Positions 26,872 to 36,006 of a DNA stretch of 64,000 bases are shown one piece after another. The notes below the pieces were generated by a model. That model was not told the DNA's origin. It saw only the letters and a program-made list of their open reading frames with translations, and did no database searches. A program made the position numbers and the translations under genes. Numbering within the stretch: the stretch's first letter is position 1; each line of letters begins with the position of its first letter. The stretch is from Nucisporomicrobium flavum (GTDB taxonomy: Bacteria; Actinomycetota; Actinomycetes; Mycobacteriales; Micromonosporaceae). The stretch spans positions 581,431-645,430 of the forward strand of contig NZ_JADMLH010000001.1 of NCBI RefSeq assembly GCF_016464385.1. The letters run 5' to 3'.

Positions 26872-26922
26872 ACGGTCCGGCGTACGGCCGCCGCCCGCCG
26901 GGCGATGTTGTAGGTTCCCGGG

Positions 26923-27600
26923 ATGCAACCGAGGGTCTCCGGCGCCGTACCGGTGTGTTACGTGAAGAACCTGGAACTCAGCCGGGACTTCTACGCTCAT
27001 TTCGGCTACGCCGAGGTGCGACACGGCGGTGACGGGGACGGCCGGTGGTCGTACGTCCAGAGCGGCGACCAGACCCTCCTGCTGGCCTGCGTGCAGCCGC
27101 CGCTGATCCAGGTCGAGCTGCCGCTGCTGATCTACCTGTACGTGGAGGACCTGGCCGCCGTCGGCGAGCGTGTGCGGGCCGCCGGCCTGCCGTGGGAGCT
27201 CGTGGGCTATCCCGATCACGCCCCCGGAGGCGAGGCGCGCACCACCGACCCGGACGGCAACGTGGTCCTCGCCGGCCAGCGGGTCGCCGTGGCACCCGGC
27301 GACCGGGCCGAGCCGACCGGGTCGGCCGCCGAGTTCTCGCTGATCCAACAGGCCGCCGCGGCCGTACGCCGCCGCGGCAATGCGCCCGCGGCCTGCCAGA
27401 TCGGGTCGATCGATGGCAGCCCGTGCCCGGAGGCGGCCGAGGTGAAGCTCGCCGACCCGTGGGGCGACACGGTGTGGGGCTGCCTGGCGCACTCGGAGGA
27501 GGCGCTGATGCACGCGCGGGCCGCGTTCATCGCCACGGAGGACGGGTACGGCCTGGGTCCGTGGCTGCGCGCCCGGCAGGGCCGTACGCCCCCGGGCTGA
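26923..27600 (+). CDS. VOC (glyoxalase/bleomycin resistance-like) protein with C-terminal extra domain
   Basis: A 225-residue protein. Residues 5-112 fit a VOC fold (VPVCYVKNLELSRDFYAHFG, then LLIYLYVEDLAAVGERVRAA, and TTDPDGNVVLAGQ). The C-terminal 105 residues form a separate region containing CQIGSIDGSPC, EVKLADPWGDTVWGCLAHSE and AFIATEDGYG, which I do not recognise as a named domain. Metal-ligand residues of a glyoxalase are not all evident, so activity is uncertain. It lies just outside the island; without the island it would follow the methyltransferase gene. Confidence 0.78.
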   Translation: MQPRVSGAVPVCYVKNLELSRDFYAHFGYAEVRHGGDGDGRWSYVQSGDQTLLLACVQPPLIQVELPLLIYLYVEDLAAVGERVRAAGLPWELVGYPDHAPGGEARTTDPDGNVVLAGQRVAVAPGDRAEPTGSAAEFSLIQQAAAAVRRRGNAPAACQIGSIDGSPCPEAAEVKLADPWGDTVWGCLAHSEEALMHARAAFIATEDGYGLGPWLRARQGRTPPG

Positions 27601-27604
27601 CCGC

Positions 27605-27937
27605 TCAGGCGGGCTTGGCGACGGTCAGCAGCACCGCGGCGTCCTCGAGGGCCTCGAGGGTGTGCCGGGAGTCCGGCACGACGAGCAGATCGCCGGGGCC
27701 GCCGTCCGCGGAGTGCCCGCCGCCGGCGAGCCGTACCCGGCCCTGGAGCACCTGCAGGGTCGCCTCGCCGGGGCTGTCGTGCTCGTCCAGCTGCCGGCCG
27801 GCCAGCAGCACCAGCACGGTCTGCCGCAGCACCCGGTCGCGGCCGCCGACCAGGGTCTGGGCGCTGCGCCCGGACGCCTGCTCGCGGGCGACGGCGAAGT
27901 GGTGGTCGAGCAGGGCGGGGAGCGAGAGGGCGTCCAC
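27605..27937 (-). CDS. Small cupin-domain protein at the end of the nar operon
   Basis: A 110-residue single-cupin protein: LLAGRQLDEHDSPGEATLQV (cupin motif 1 region with E-H and E) and LVVPDSRHTLEALEDAAVLL (motif 2 with His). Histidine spacing suggests a metal or ligand pocket, but it lacks the full HxH pattern. GTG at 27937 is preceded by GGAGG. It starts 11 bp after the narK stop, so it is probably co-transcribed with narGHJIK. Its role in nitrate metabolism is not known; related small cupins occur beside redox operons. Confidence 0.75.
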   Translation of the reverse strand: MDALSLPALLDHHFAVAREQASGRSAQTLVGGRDRVLRQTVLVLLAGRQLDEHDSPGEATLQVLQGRVRLAGGGHSADGGPGDLLVVPDSRHTLEALEDAAVLLTVAKPA

Positions 27938-27948
27938 GGTGGCCTCCG

Positions 27949-29172
27949 TCAGGCGGTGCGGCGGGTGGCGAGGCCGCTCATCTTCACCGCGGTGAAGACG
28001 GCCGCGGCCAGGGCCATGTCGGACAACAGCATCAGGCCGATGGCGTAGGAGTGCTCGACGCCGTACACCCAGCCCATGATCAGCGGTGGGACGAAACCGC
28101 CGAGGCCGCCGGCGGCGCCCACGACGCCGGTGACCGTACCGACCTTGTCGGCCGGCGCCACCTTGCCGACCAGCGCGAACACCGCGCCGCTGGCGGCGCC
28201 GAGCAGCGCGGCCATACCGAGGAAGCAGATCGTCGCGCCGGGCACGAGGGCGGGCTGGAAGGCCTGCGCCACGGCGAACACCGCCGTGCCGGCGAAACAC
28301 CACACGAGCACGGGTACGGGGTGCAGCCGGTCGGAGAGCCATCCGCCGGTGGGCCGGGCGATGACGGCCAGCACCACGAAACCGGCGGTACGCAGCGCGG
28401 CGTCGTCGGGGGTGAGGCCGTACGCGGTGCGCAGGTACGCGGGCAGGTAGACGCTGAACGCCACGAAGCCGCCGAAGCCGATGGCGTACAGGAAGCACAG
28501 CTGCCAGGTGATGGTCAGGCGGCTGACGTCGAGGGTGCGCGACCACGCCGACCCGGCCGGGCGTTGCCGTCCCGGTGCATCGCGGAGCAGCAGGAACGCG
28601 ACCACGGCGTAGACCGCGAGCAGGGCGGCGACCAGCAGGAACGGCGTGTTCTTCCCGTACGCGTCGGCCAGCCGTACGGTGCTGAAGTTGGCGACGGCGG
28701 TGCCACCCATGCCGACGCCGAACACGCCGATCGCGAAGCCCTTGCGGGCCGGCGGGTACCAGCCGGAGACCAGCGGCACGCCCACGGCGAACGCGGTGCC
28801 GCCGATGCCGAGGAAGAAGCCGGTCACGATCAGGGCCCCGTACGACGACACCGCCGTCAGCGTCAGCACCGGGATGATCGTCACCAGGCTGACCAGCGGG
28901 AACATGATCCGGGCGCCGTACCGGTCGGTGAGCGCGCCGACCGGGATGCGCCCGAGCGAGCCCACCACGACCGGCACGGCGACCAGCAGCGACTGGGCGG
29001 CGAAGCTCAGCCCGAGGCGTTCCTTGACGCCGGGACCCAGCGGCCCGAGCAGCGCCCAGGCCCAGAAGTTGACCGTGAAGCCGATCGTCGCGAGCGCGAG
29101 GTTGCGCCCGGCTCCGGCGGGGGCCGCCGCCGCGGGCGGGCCCGGCCGGGTCGTGGCGTCGGTGGCAGCCAT
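27949..29172 (-). CDS. narK: Nitrate/nitrite MFS transporter
   Basis: Major facilitator protein of 407 residues with about 12 hydrophobic segments. Nitrate/nitrite porter features are the N-terminal FTVNFWAWALLGPLGPGV, the loop GRIPVGALTDRYGAR, and the two glycine-rich signatures GIGGTAFAVGVPLVSGWYPP (first half) and GVVGAAGGLGGFVPPLIMGW (second half). It imports nitrate and/or exports nitrite for the adjacent reductase. ATG 29172 follows GGAGGTAGGGG, and only 5 bp separate it from the narI stop. A nitrate/nitrite direction preference cannot be read from sequence. Confidence 0.93.
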   Translation of the reverse strand: MAATDATTRPGPPAAAAPAGAGRNLALATIGFTVNFWAWALLGPLGPGVKERLGLSFAAQSLLVAVPVVVGSLGRIPVGALTDRYGARIMFPLVSLVTIIPVLTLTAVSSYGALIVTGFFLGIGGTAFAVGVPLVSGWYPPARKGFAIGVFGVGMGGTAVANFSTVRLADAYGKNTPFLLVAALLAVYAVVAFLLLRDAPGRQRPAGSAWSRTLDVSRLTITWQLCFLYAIGFGGFVAFSVYLPAYLRTAYGLTPDDAALRTAGFVVLAVIARPTGGWLSDRLHPVPVLVWCFAGTAVFAVAQAFQPALVPGATICFLGMAALLGAASGAVFALVGKVAPADKVGTVTGVVGAAGGLGGFVPPLIMGWVYGVEHSYAIGLMLLSDMALAAAVFTAVKMSGLATRRTA

Positions 29173-29177
29173 GTCCC

Positions 29178-29927
29178 CTACCTCCGGGTCGCCCGGGTCT
29201 TGGGTGCGGTGGGCGGGCCCTCCCAGCCGGGCCGGCTCGGGCGCAGGCCGGGCCGGGTGTCGCGGGAGCGGTAGACCACGTACGGGCGGGTCAGGTAGCC
29301 GACCGGCGCGCTGAACGCGTGCACGAGCCGGGTGAACGGCCAGAACGCGAACAGCGCGAACGCCACGATCACGTGCGTCTGGAACGTGGTGGGCACGCCG
29401 GCCATCAGGTCCGGGTCGGGCTGCAGGTAGAACAGCGAGCGGAACCACGGCGAGACGGTCTCGCGGTAGTCGTAGCCGTCCCCGGCGACGTTGGCCTTGA
29501 GCGTGGCCCAGAGCCCGCAGACGATGACGGCCGCGAGGACCACATACATCGCCTTGTCGTTCTTGGTGGTCGCGGCGAAGACGGGCCCGGTGAGCCGGCG
29601 GCGGGCGATGAGGATCGCCATGCCGATCAGCGTGCACAGGCCCGCGACCGTGCCGACGAACACCGCGGTCAGGTGGTACATGTGCTCGGTGACGCCCACG
29701 GCCTCGGTCCAGGACTTCGGGATGAGCAGGCCGCCGATGTGCCCGACCAGCACCATGAGCACGCCGAAGTGGAACAGCGGGCTGCCCCAGCGCAGCACGG
29801 CGCTCTCGTACAGCTGGGAGGAGCGGGTGGTCCAGCCGAACTTGTCGTAGCGGTACCGCCAGATCAGCCCGCCCACGAGCACGGCGATGGCGAGGTACGG
29901 GTAGACGACCCATAGCAGGACGTTCAT
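29178..29927 (-). CDS. narI: Respiratory nitrate reductase gamma subunit (cytochrome b)
   Basis: Membrane diheme subunit of 249 residues that oxidises menaquinol and passes electrons to NarH. Five hydrophobic segments are visible. Heme-ligand histidines are in SPLFHFGVLMVLVGHIGG (second helix) and in the last helix, FQTHVIVAFALFAFWPFTRL followed by VHAF. Length and pattern match NarI. ATG at 29927 overlaps the narJ stop (ATGA). A 40-residue basic cytoplasmic tail ends the protein. Confidence 0.95.
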   Translation of the reverse strand: MNVLLWVVYPYLAIAVLVGGLIWRYRYDKFGWTTRSSQLYESAVLRWGSPLFHFGVLMVLVGHIGGLLIPKSWTEAVGVTEHMYHLTAVFVGTVAGLCTLIGMAILIARRRLTGPVFAATTKNDKAMYVVLAAVIVCGLWATLKANVAGDGYDYRETVSPWFRSLFYLQPDPDLMAGVPTTFQTHVIVAFALFAFWPFTRLVHAFSAPVGYLTRPYVVYRSRDTRPGLRPSRPGWEGPPTAPKTRATRR

Positions 29928-30544
29928 CGGCGGCCTCCGGTGGTGTCGACGAGCCCGTACGGTTCCAGCCCGACCAGCTCGGTGGGCGGCCCGGTGCGGG
30001 CGAGCGCGGCCACGGCCCGCAGCTCCTCCGGCCCGGGCGGCGGGAGCATCTCCCGGACGGCGGCCACCGCGTGCCGGTAGACCGACTTCTCCCGGGCCAG
30101 CGACTCGCCCAGCAGGTCGAGGCCGACGCGGTTGTCGCGCAGCAGCCGCCATCCGCCGTCGTGGAAGGCGGCCAGGTCGAGCACCGCGGGCAGGTGGTCC
30201 GGCAGCTCGCCGTCGACCACCTCGAGCCCGGCGTGCTTGTACGCGGCGGCGAACACCACGAGCGCCTCCCCGCGCTTCCGGGTGTCGCCGCAGCTGTAGT
30301 ACGTCAGGTGCAGCGCGCACCGCCGGCGGAAGTCGAACACCTCGACGTACTCGGCGGCGAGCCGGCCGGGGTCGGTGTCGCGGCGGTACTCGGCGACCGG
30401 GCGCAGGTGCCCGGCGATGCCCCCGGGGAGCTCGTCCAGTGCCGCGGTCAGCGTGGGCAGCGCCGCGAGGGCGGCCTCGTCGGGGTAGCGCAGCAGCAGC
30501 GAGGCGGCGCGCGCGGCGACCGCCCGCCAGGTCGGCTCACTCAT
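29924..30544 (-). CDS. narJ: Nitrate reductase molybdenum cofactor assembly chaperone
   Basis: NarJ/TorD-family chaperone of 206 residues required for cofactor insertion into NarG before membrane attachment. Typical features are the start RAASLLLRYPDEAAL, the central YVEVFDFRRRCALHLTYYS followed by GDTRKRG, and ELPDHLPAVLDLAA. The start at 30544 overlaps the end of narH by 8 bp and the stop overlaps narI, in keeping with the tightly coupled narGHJI order. Confidence 0.95.
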   Translation of the reverse strand: MSEPTWRAVAARAASLLLRYPDEAALAALPTLTAALDELPGGIAGHLRPVAEYRRDTDPGRLAAEYVEVFDFRRRCALHLTYYSCGDTRKRGEALVVFAAAYKHAGLEVVDGELPDHLPAVLDLAAFHDGGWRLLRDNRVGLDLLGESLAREKSVYRHAVAAVREMLPPPGPEELRAVAALARTGPPTELVGLEPYGLVDTTGGRR

Positions 30545-32204
30545 CGGCGGATCCGTCCTTGCGTGGCGGGAAGAGCCCGGCGGGCTTGCCCTTGCCGTCC
30601 CAGTTGAGCAGGTTGACGCGGCGCGGCTCGTCGCCGGGATCGGTGAAACCGTCGGCGGTCTGCCGATCGCGCAGCATGTGGAACGTCTCCACCTGCACCG
30701 GCGCGGCCGTGCCGGAGGCCTCGCCGAACGGGCCGGTCTGGTACATGCCGGGGCCGCCCTCGAAGTCGAGGCTGCACTCGGTGCCCATCTGCTCCAGCTT
30801 GTGGGCGTCCTCGGCGTGCGCGGCGGGGATGACGTACCGCTCGTCGTACTTGGCGATGGCCAGCAGCCGGTACATGTCGTCCATCTGCTGCCCGGTGAGC
30901 CCCACGGCGGCGGCGATCGTCTCGTCGCGCTCCTCGCCGAGGTTGATCCGGCGCTGGTACGAGCGCATCGCCGCGAGCCGGTTGAGCACGCCGCGCACCG
31001 GCTCGGTGTCACCGGCGGTGAACAGGCCGGCGAGGTACTCCATCGGGATACGCAGCGCGTCGACGGCGCCGAAGAGGTTGTGCGCGTCCTCGCCGTCGTG
31101 GCCGGTGTCGCGCAGCACGTCGACGACCGGCGACAGCGGCGGGATGTACCAGACCATCGGCATGGTGCGGTACTCCGGGTGCAGCGGCAGTGCGACCTCG
31201 TACTTCATGATGAGGTCCCAGATCGGGGACCGGCGGGCCGCCTCGATCCAGTCGTCGGGGATGCCGGCCCGGCTCGCGGCGGCCGCCACCTGCGGGTCGT
31301 GCGGGTCGAGGAACACCGAGCGCTGGGCGGCGTACAGGTCCTTGTCGTCCTTGACCGACGCCGCCTTCTGCACCGCGTCGGCGTCGTACAGCATCAGGCC
31401 GAGGTAGCGCAGCCGGCCCACGCACGTCTCCGAGCAGATGGTGGGCTGGCCGATCTCGATGCGCGGGAAGCAGAACGTGCACTTCTCCGCCTTGCCGGTG
31501 CGGTGGTTGAAGTACACCTTCTTGTACGGGCACCCGGTCACGCACATCCGCCAGCCGCGGCACCGGTCCTGGTCGACGAGCACGATGCCGTCCTCGGCGC
31601 GCTTGTAGATCGCGCCGGACGGGCAGGACGCCGCGCAGGACGGGTTGAGGCAGTGCTCGCAGATGCGCGGCAGGAAGAACAGGAACGACTTCTCGTACTC
31701 CTGCTTCACCCGGTCCGACACCTGCTGCAGCACCGGGTCACCGGCCGCGATCTCGTTGCCGCCGGCGAGCGAGTCGTCCCAGTTCGCCGACCACGTGACC
31801 TTGGTGTCCTGGCCGGTGAGCAGCGACTTCGGCCGGGCCACCGGGGTGTCGTCGCCGGCCGGGGCGGTGAGCAGGTGCTCGTAGTCGTACGTCCAGGGCT
31901 CGTAGTAGTCCTGCATCGCCGGCAGCTTGGGGTTCGCGAAGATGCTGAACAGCTTCTTCACCCGGCCACCCGCGCGCGGCTTGAGCCGGCCGGCGCGGGT
32001 ACGCACCCAGCCGCCCTGCCACTTCTCCTGGTCCTGGTACGTGCGCGGATACCCCTGCCCGGGGCGGGACTCCACGTTGTTGAACCAGACGTACTCCACA
32101 CCGGAGCGGTTGGTCCACGCCTGTTTGCACGTCACCGAGCAGGTGTGGCAGCCGATGCACTTGTCGAGGTTCATGACCATCGCCATCTGGGCCATCACGC
32201 GCAT
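30537..32204 (-). CDS. narH: Respiratory nitrate reductase beta subunit (Fe-S)
   Basis: Electron-transfer subunit of 555 residues with four Fe-S clusters. Cys groups are DKCIGCHTCSVTCKQAWTNR near the N-terminus, CEHCLNPSCAASCPSGAIYK, CRGWRMCVTGCPYKKVYFN (Trp in place of one Cys, the mark of the 3Fe-4S cluster) and KCTFCFPRIEIGQPTICSET. ATG 32204 is shared with the narG stop in TGATG. Order and spacing place it in the narGHJI operon. Confidence 0.96.
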   Translation of the reverse strand: MRVMAQMAMVMNLDKCIGCHTCSVTCKQAWTNRSGVEYVWFNNVESRPGQGYPRTYQDQEKWQGGWVRTRAGRLKPRAGGRVKKLFSIFANPKLPAMQDYYEPWTYDYEHLLTAPAGDDTPVARPKSLLTGQDTKVTWSANWDDSLAGGNEIAAGDPVLQQVSDRVKQEYEKSFLFFLPRICEHCLNPSCAASCPSGAIYKRAEDGIVLVDQDRCRGWRMCVTGCPYKKVYFNHRTGKAEKCTFCFPRIEIGQPTICSETCVGRLRYLGLMLYDADAVQKAASVKDDKDLYAAQRSVFLDPHDPQVAAAASRAGIPDDWIEAARRSPIWDLIMKYEVALPLHPEYRTMPMVWYIPPLSPVVDVLRDTGHDGEDAHNLFGAVDALRIPMEYLAGLFTAGDTEPVRGVLNRLAAMRSYQRRINLGEERDETIAAAVGLTGQQMDDMYRLLAIAKYDERYVIPAAHAEDAHKLEQMGTECSLDFEGGPGMYQTGPFGEASGTAAPVQVETFHMLRDRQTADGFTDPGDEPRRVNLLNWDGKGKPAGLFPPRKDGSADE

Positions 32205-35200
32205 CAGTACTGCACCTCCTGCGAGCGGCGGCGGATGACCGTGACCTCGTCGCGCTGGTTGCCGGTGGGACCGAGATAGTTGAAGGCGAACGACAGCTGG
32301 GCGTACCCGCCGATGAGGTGGGTCGGTTTCACCAGCAGGCGGGTCAGGGAGTTGTGGATGCCGCCTCGGCGCCCGGTCCGCTCGGCCTTCGGCACGTCGA
32401 TGACGCGTTCCTGCGCGTGGTACATGTACACCGTGCCCTCGGGCATCTTGTGGGTCACCACGGCGCGGCACACCACGACGCCGTTGCGGTTGACCGCCTC
32501 GATCCAGTCGTTGTCGCGTACGCCGATCTTGGCCGCATCCGTCTCGCTCATCCACATCGTCGGGCCGCCGCGCGACAGCGTCAGCATGATCAGGTTGTCC
32601 TGGTACTCGGAGTGGATCGACCACTTCGAGTGCGGCGTCAGGTAGCGCAGGGTGATCTCGAGCTCGCCGTGCTTGCCGAGCCGGGGCTCGCCGAAGAGTT
32701 TGTGCATGTCCAGAGGTGGCCGGAAGATCGGCAACGCCTCGCCCGCCTCGTGCATCCAGTCGTGGTCGAGGAAGAACTGCTGCCGGCCGGTGAGCGTGTG
32801 CCACGGCTTGAGCCGCTCGGTGTTGATGGTGAACGGCGAGTACCGCCGGCCACCGTGCTCGCTGCCGGACCATTCCGGGCTGGTGATGACCGGTACGGGC
32901 CGCGCCTGGGTGTCGGCGAAGGTGATCTGCTTGCCCTCGTGCTCGCGGGCCAGGTCGGCCAGTCGCACGCCCGTACGCTTCTCCACGTCCTCGAAGCCGG
33001 CGGTGGCCACCCGGCCGTTCGTCGTGCCGGAGAGCGCCAGAATCGCCTCGCACGCCTGCACGTCCTTGGCCAGTGAGGGCCGGCCGTCGGCGACCCCGCC
33101 GCGCACCGGGCCGTTCTTGCGCCGCAGGTATTCGATCTCCGGGGTGACGTCGACGGCGACGCCCTTGCCGCTCGTGCCCAGCGTGTCCAGCAGCGGCCCC
33201 AGCGCGGCGAGCTTCTGGTCGATGACGCCGTAGTCGCGCTCCACCACGACGATCTTCGGCATGGTCCGGCCGGGTACGGGCATCTCGCCGGTCTCGGCCC
33301 AGTCGCGCACCACGCCGTGCGGGGTGGCCATGGCGTCCGGGGTGTCGTGCAGCAGCGGCGCGGCGACCAGATCCTTGCGGACGCCCAAGTGGTCCTTGGC
33401 GAGCGTGGAGAACGCCTTCGCGATGCCGTGGAACGCGTCGAAGTCCGTACGCGTCTGCCACGGCGGGTTGATGGCCGGGGTGAACGCGTGCACGAACGGG
33501 TGCATGTCGGTGCTGTTGAGGTCGTGCTTCTCGTACCAGGTCGCCGCCGGCAGCACGATGTCCGAGAACAGCGTCGTCGACGTCATCCGGAAGTCCAGGC
33601 TCAGCAGCAGGTCGAGCTTGCCCTCCGGGGCCTGGTCGGGCCACACCACGTCCTTGGGACGCAGCTGCGGTTCCGCCTCCTCGGCGCGCAGGTTGGAGTC
33701 GGTGCCGAGCAGGTGCCGCAGGAAGTACTCGTTGCCCTTCGCCGACGAGCCGAGCAGGTTGGCCCGCCACACCGTCAGCACCCGCGGCCAGTTCTGCGGG
33801 TCGTCCGGATCGGTGCAGGCGAACTGCAGCCGGCCGGCGTGCAGCTCACCGGCCACATAGCTCGCCGGGTCGCCCGAGGCCACCGCCTCGTCGGCCAGGT
33901 CCAGCGGGCTGCGGTCGAACGTGGGCATCGACGGCATCCAGCCGAGCCGAGCCGACTGCGCCAGCAGGTCCATCGTGTGCTTGCCCCGGAACGTGCCCGT
34001 CCCGGTCGGCGAGGACACCACGTCCGCCGAGTACGTGTCGTAGCGCCACTGATCGGTGTGGGTGTACCAGAACGCGGTGCCGATCATCTGGCGCGGGGGG
34101 CGTACCCAGTCCAGGCCGAACGCCAGCTGCGCCCAGCCGGTCACCGGCCGGCACTTCTCCTGCCCCACGTAGTGCGCCCAGCCGCCGCCGTTGACGCCCT
34201 GGCAGCCGGTCAGCGTGACCAGCGCGAGGATCGCCCGGTACGTCGTGTCGGAATGGAACCAGTGGTTGGTGCCGGCCCCGAGCAGGATCATCGAGCGGCC
34301 GCCGGACTTCTCCGCGTTGTCGGCGAACTCGCGCGCCACCCGGGCCACCTGCGCCGCCGCCACGCCCGTGATCGGCTCCTGCCACGCCGGCGTGTACGGC
34401 ACCTCCGGGTCGTCATACCCGGACGGCCACTGCCCGGGCAGGCCGTCGCGGGCCACGCCGTACTGGGCCAGCATCAGGTCGAACACGGTGGTGACCAGCT
34501 TGCCGCCGACCGTACGGGTGGGCACGCCGCGGCGCAGCACGCCCGGGGTGTCGGTGTCGAACCGGGGCAGGGCCACCTCGACCGCGTCGCCCTCGCCGAG
34601 GCAGGTCAGCGCGGGCTCGAGGTCGCCCAGGTCCAGGTTCCACTGGCCCGCCTTCTCGCCCCAGCGGTGCCCCAGCGAACCGCGCGGCACCGCGGGCGCG
34701 TCCGTGGCGGAGTCCCACAGCACGGTGCGGAACGCGGCCTCCTTGTCGCTCTCCCCCAGGTCCTCGGCGGTGAGGAACTTCCCCGGCCGGTGGGTGCCGT
34801 CCGCGCCCGGCTCCAGCGTGATGAGGAACGGCAGGTCGGTGAACTTGCGGACGTAGTCCACGAAGCGCGGCGTGCGGCGCGCGACGAAGAACTCCTTCAG
34901 GATCACGTGGCCCATGGCCATGGCGAGGGCACCGTCGGTGCCGGGCTGCGCGGGCATCCACTCGTCGGCGAACTTGACGTTGTCGGCGAAGTCGGGGCTG
35001 ACCACGATGACCTTCTGCCCCCGGTAGCGGGCCTCGGCCATCCAGTGCGCGTCCGGCGTGCGCGTCACCGGGACGTTCGAGCCCCACATCATCAGGTACG
35101 AGGCGTCCCACCAGTCACCGGACTCGGGCACGTCGGTCTGGTCGCCGAACACCTGCGGGGACGCGACGGGCAGGTCGGCGTACCAGTCGTAGAAGGACAG

Positions 35201-35863
35201 CATCGAGCCGCCGATCAGCGACATGAACCGGGCGCCGACCGCGTGCGAGACCATCGACATCGCCGGGATCGGCGAGAAGCCCGCGACCCGGTCGGGACCG
35301 TACCGCTGGATCGTGTGCACGTGCGCGGCGGCGGCGATCTCCTGCGCCTCGTCCCAGGTGACGCGCACGAGGCCGCCCTTGCCGCGGGCCTTCTGGTAGC
35401 GCCGGCGCCGCTCCGGGTCGTCCTGGATGTCCGCCCAGGCCGCGACGGGGTCGCCGAGGCGCTGCTTGGCCTCGCGGTACATCTCCAGCAGCACGCCACG
35501 CGCGTACGGGTACCGCACGCGCGTCGGCGAATACGTGTACCAGGAGAACGCGGCGCCACGCGGGCAGCCACGCGGCTCGTACTCGGGGCGGTCGGGGCCG
35601 ACGCTGGGATAGTCGACCTGCTGCTGCTCCCACGTGATGATGCCGTCCTTGACGTACACCTTCCACGAGCAGGAGCCCGTGCAGTTCACGCCGTGGGTGG
35701 AGCGCACCACCTTGTCGTAGGACCAGCGGTCACGGTAGAAGGCGTCCGCCTCTCGACCGCCGATCTGGTACAGGGCCCGGCCGTCCGGTGACACCTCGGC
35801 CCGCCGTACCAGTCCTCCGAAGCCCAGCAGGGCCCGTCCCGCCGCGCCGGCCGCGTCTGCCAT
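32204..35863 (-). CDS. narG: Respiratory nitrate reductase alpha subunit (molybdopterin)
   Basis: Catalytic bis-MGD molybdenum subunit, 1219 residues, reducing nitrate to nitrite on the cytoplasmic side. The FS0 cluster motif is STHGVNCTGSCSWKVYVKDG with the characteristic His, and its last Cys is in EPRGCPRGAAFSWY. Other NarG hallmarks are YDWYADLPVASPQVFGDQTD and WGSNVPVTRTPDAHW. There is no twin-arginine RRxFLK leader, as in membrane-bound NarG. ATG 35863 is chosen, giving MADAAGAAGRALLGF; a longer frame reaches 35938 but lacks an RBS and would run into the promoter region. A DosR-type box lies 81-94 bp upstream. Confidence 0.97.
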   Translation of the reverse strand: MADAAGAAGRALLGFGGLVRRAEVSPDGRALYQIGGREADAFYRDRWSYDKVVRSTHGVNCTGSCSWKVYVKDGIITWEQQQVDYPSVGPDRPEYEPRGCPRGAAFSWYTYSPTRVRYPYARGVLLEMYREAKQRLGDPVAAWADIQDDPERRRRYQKARGKGGLVRVTWDEAQEIAAAAHVHTIQRYGPDRVAGFSPIPAMSMVSHAVGARFMSLIGGSMLSFYDWYADLPVASPQVFGDQTDVPESGDWWDASYLMMWGSNVPVTRTPDAHWMAEARYRGQKVIVVSPDFADNVKFADEWMPAQPGTDGALAMAMGHVILKEFFVARRTPRFVDYVRKFTDLPFLITLEPGADGTHRPGKFLTAEDLGESDKEAAFRTVLWDSATDAPAVPRGSLGHRWGEKAGQWNLDLGDLEPALTCLGEGDAVEVALPRFDTDTPGVLRRGVPTRTVGGKLVTTVFDLMLAQYGVARDGLPGQWPSGYDDPEVPYTPAWQEPITGVAAAQVARVAREFADNAEKSGGRSMILLGAGTNHWFHSDTTYRAILALVTLTGCQGVNGGGWAHYVGQEKCRPVTGWAQLAFGLDWVRPPRQMIGTAFWYTHTDQWRYDTYSADVVSSPTGTGTFRGKHTMDLLAQSARLGWMPSMPTFDRSPLDLADEAVASGDPASYVAGELHAGRLQFACTDPDDPQNWPRVLTVWRANLLGSSAKGNEYFLRHLLGTDSNLRAEEAEPQLRPKDVVWPDQAPEGKLDLLLSLDFRMTSTTLFSDIVLPAATWYEKHDLNSTDMHPFVHAFTPAINPPWQTRTDFDAFHGIAKAFSTLAKDHLGVRKDLVAAPLLHDTPDAMATPHGVVRDWAETGEMPVPGRTMPKIVVVERDYGVIDQKLAALGPLLDTLGTSGKGVAVDVTPEIEYLRRKNGPVRGGVADGRPSLAKDVQACEAILALSGTTNGRVATAGFEDVEKRTGVRLADLAREHEGKQITFADTQARPVPVITSPEWSGSEHGGRRYSPFTINTERLKPWHTLTGRQQFFLDHDWMHEAGEALPIFRPPLDMHKLFGEPRLGKHGELEITLRYLTPHSKWSIHSEYQDNLIMLTLSRGGPTMWMSETDAAKIGVRDNDWIEAVNRNGVVVCRAVVTHKMPEGTVYMYHAQERVIDVPKAERTGRRGGIHNSLTRLLVKPTHLIGGYAQLSFAFNYLGPTGNQRDEVTVIRRRSQEVQY

Positions 35864-35943
35864 CCGGACAACCCCACTTCGCCGTTTCCGTGCCTGCAGA
35901 TCCGATTCGATCAAAGTTTGGCCCCGTACAACGGGCAAAACCC

Positions 35944-35957
35944 GGGACTAAAGTCCC
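35944..35957. promoter_or_regulatory. DosR/DevR-type box between narG and the divergent regulator
   Basis: GGGACTAAAGTCCC is an almost perfect palindrome and matches the DosR consensus core GGGACTWWAGTCCC exactly; flanking bases (CCC before, TAT after) are less conserved. It lies about 80 bp before narG and 50 bp before the divergent regulator, so it can serve either promoter. DosR/DevR response regulators activate genes under hypoxia and NO in mycobacteria and streptomycetes. Regulation here is inferred. Confidence 0.75.
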
Positions 35958-36006
35958 TATGTCCCTCCTGCAGGGGTGGGATGGCGGCCGATATACCGTC
36001 GGGGTC

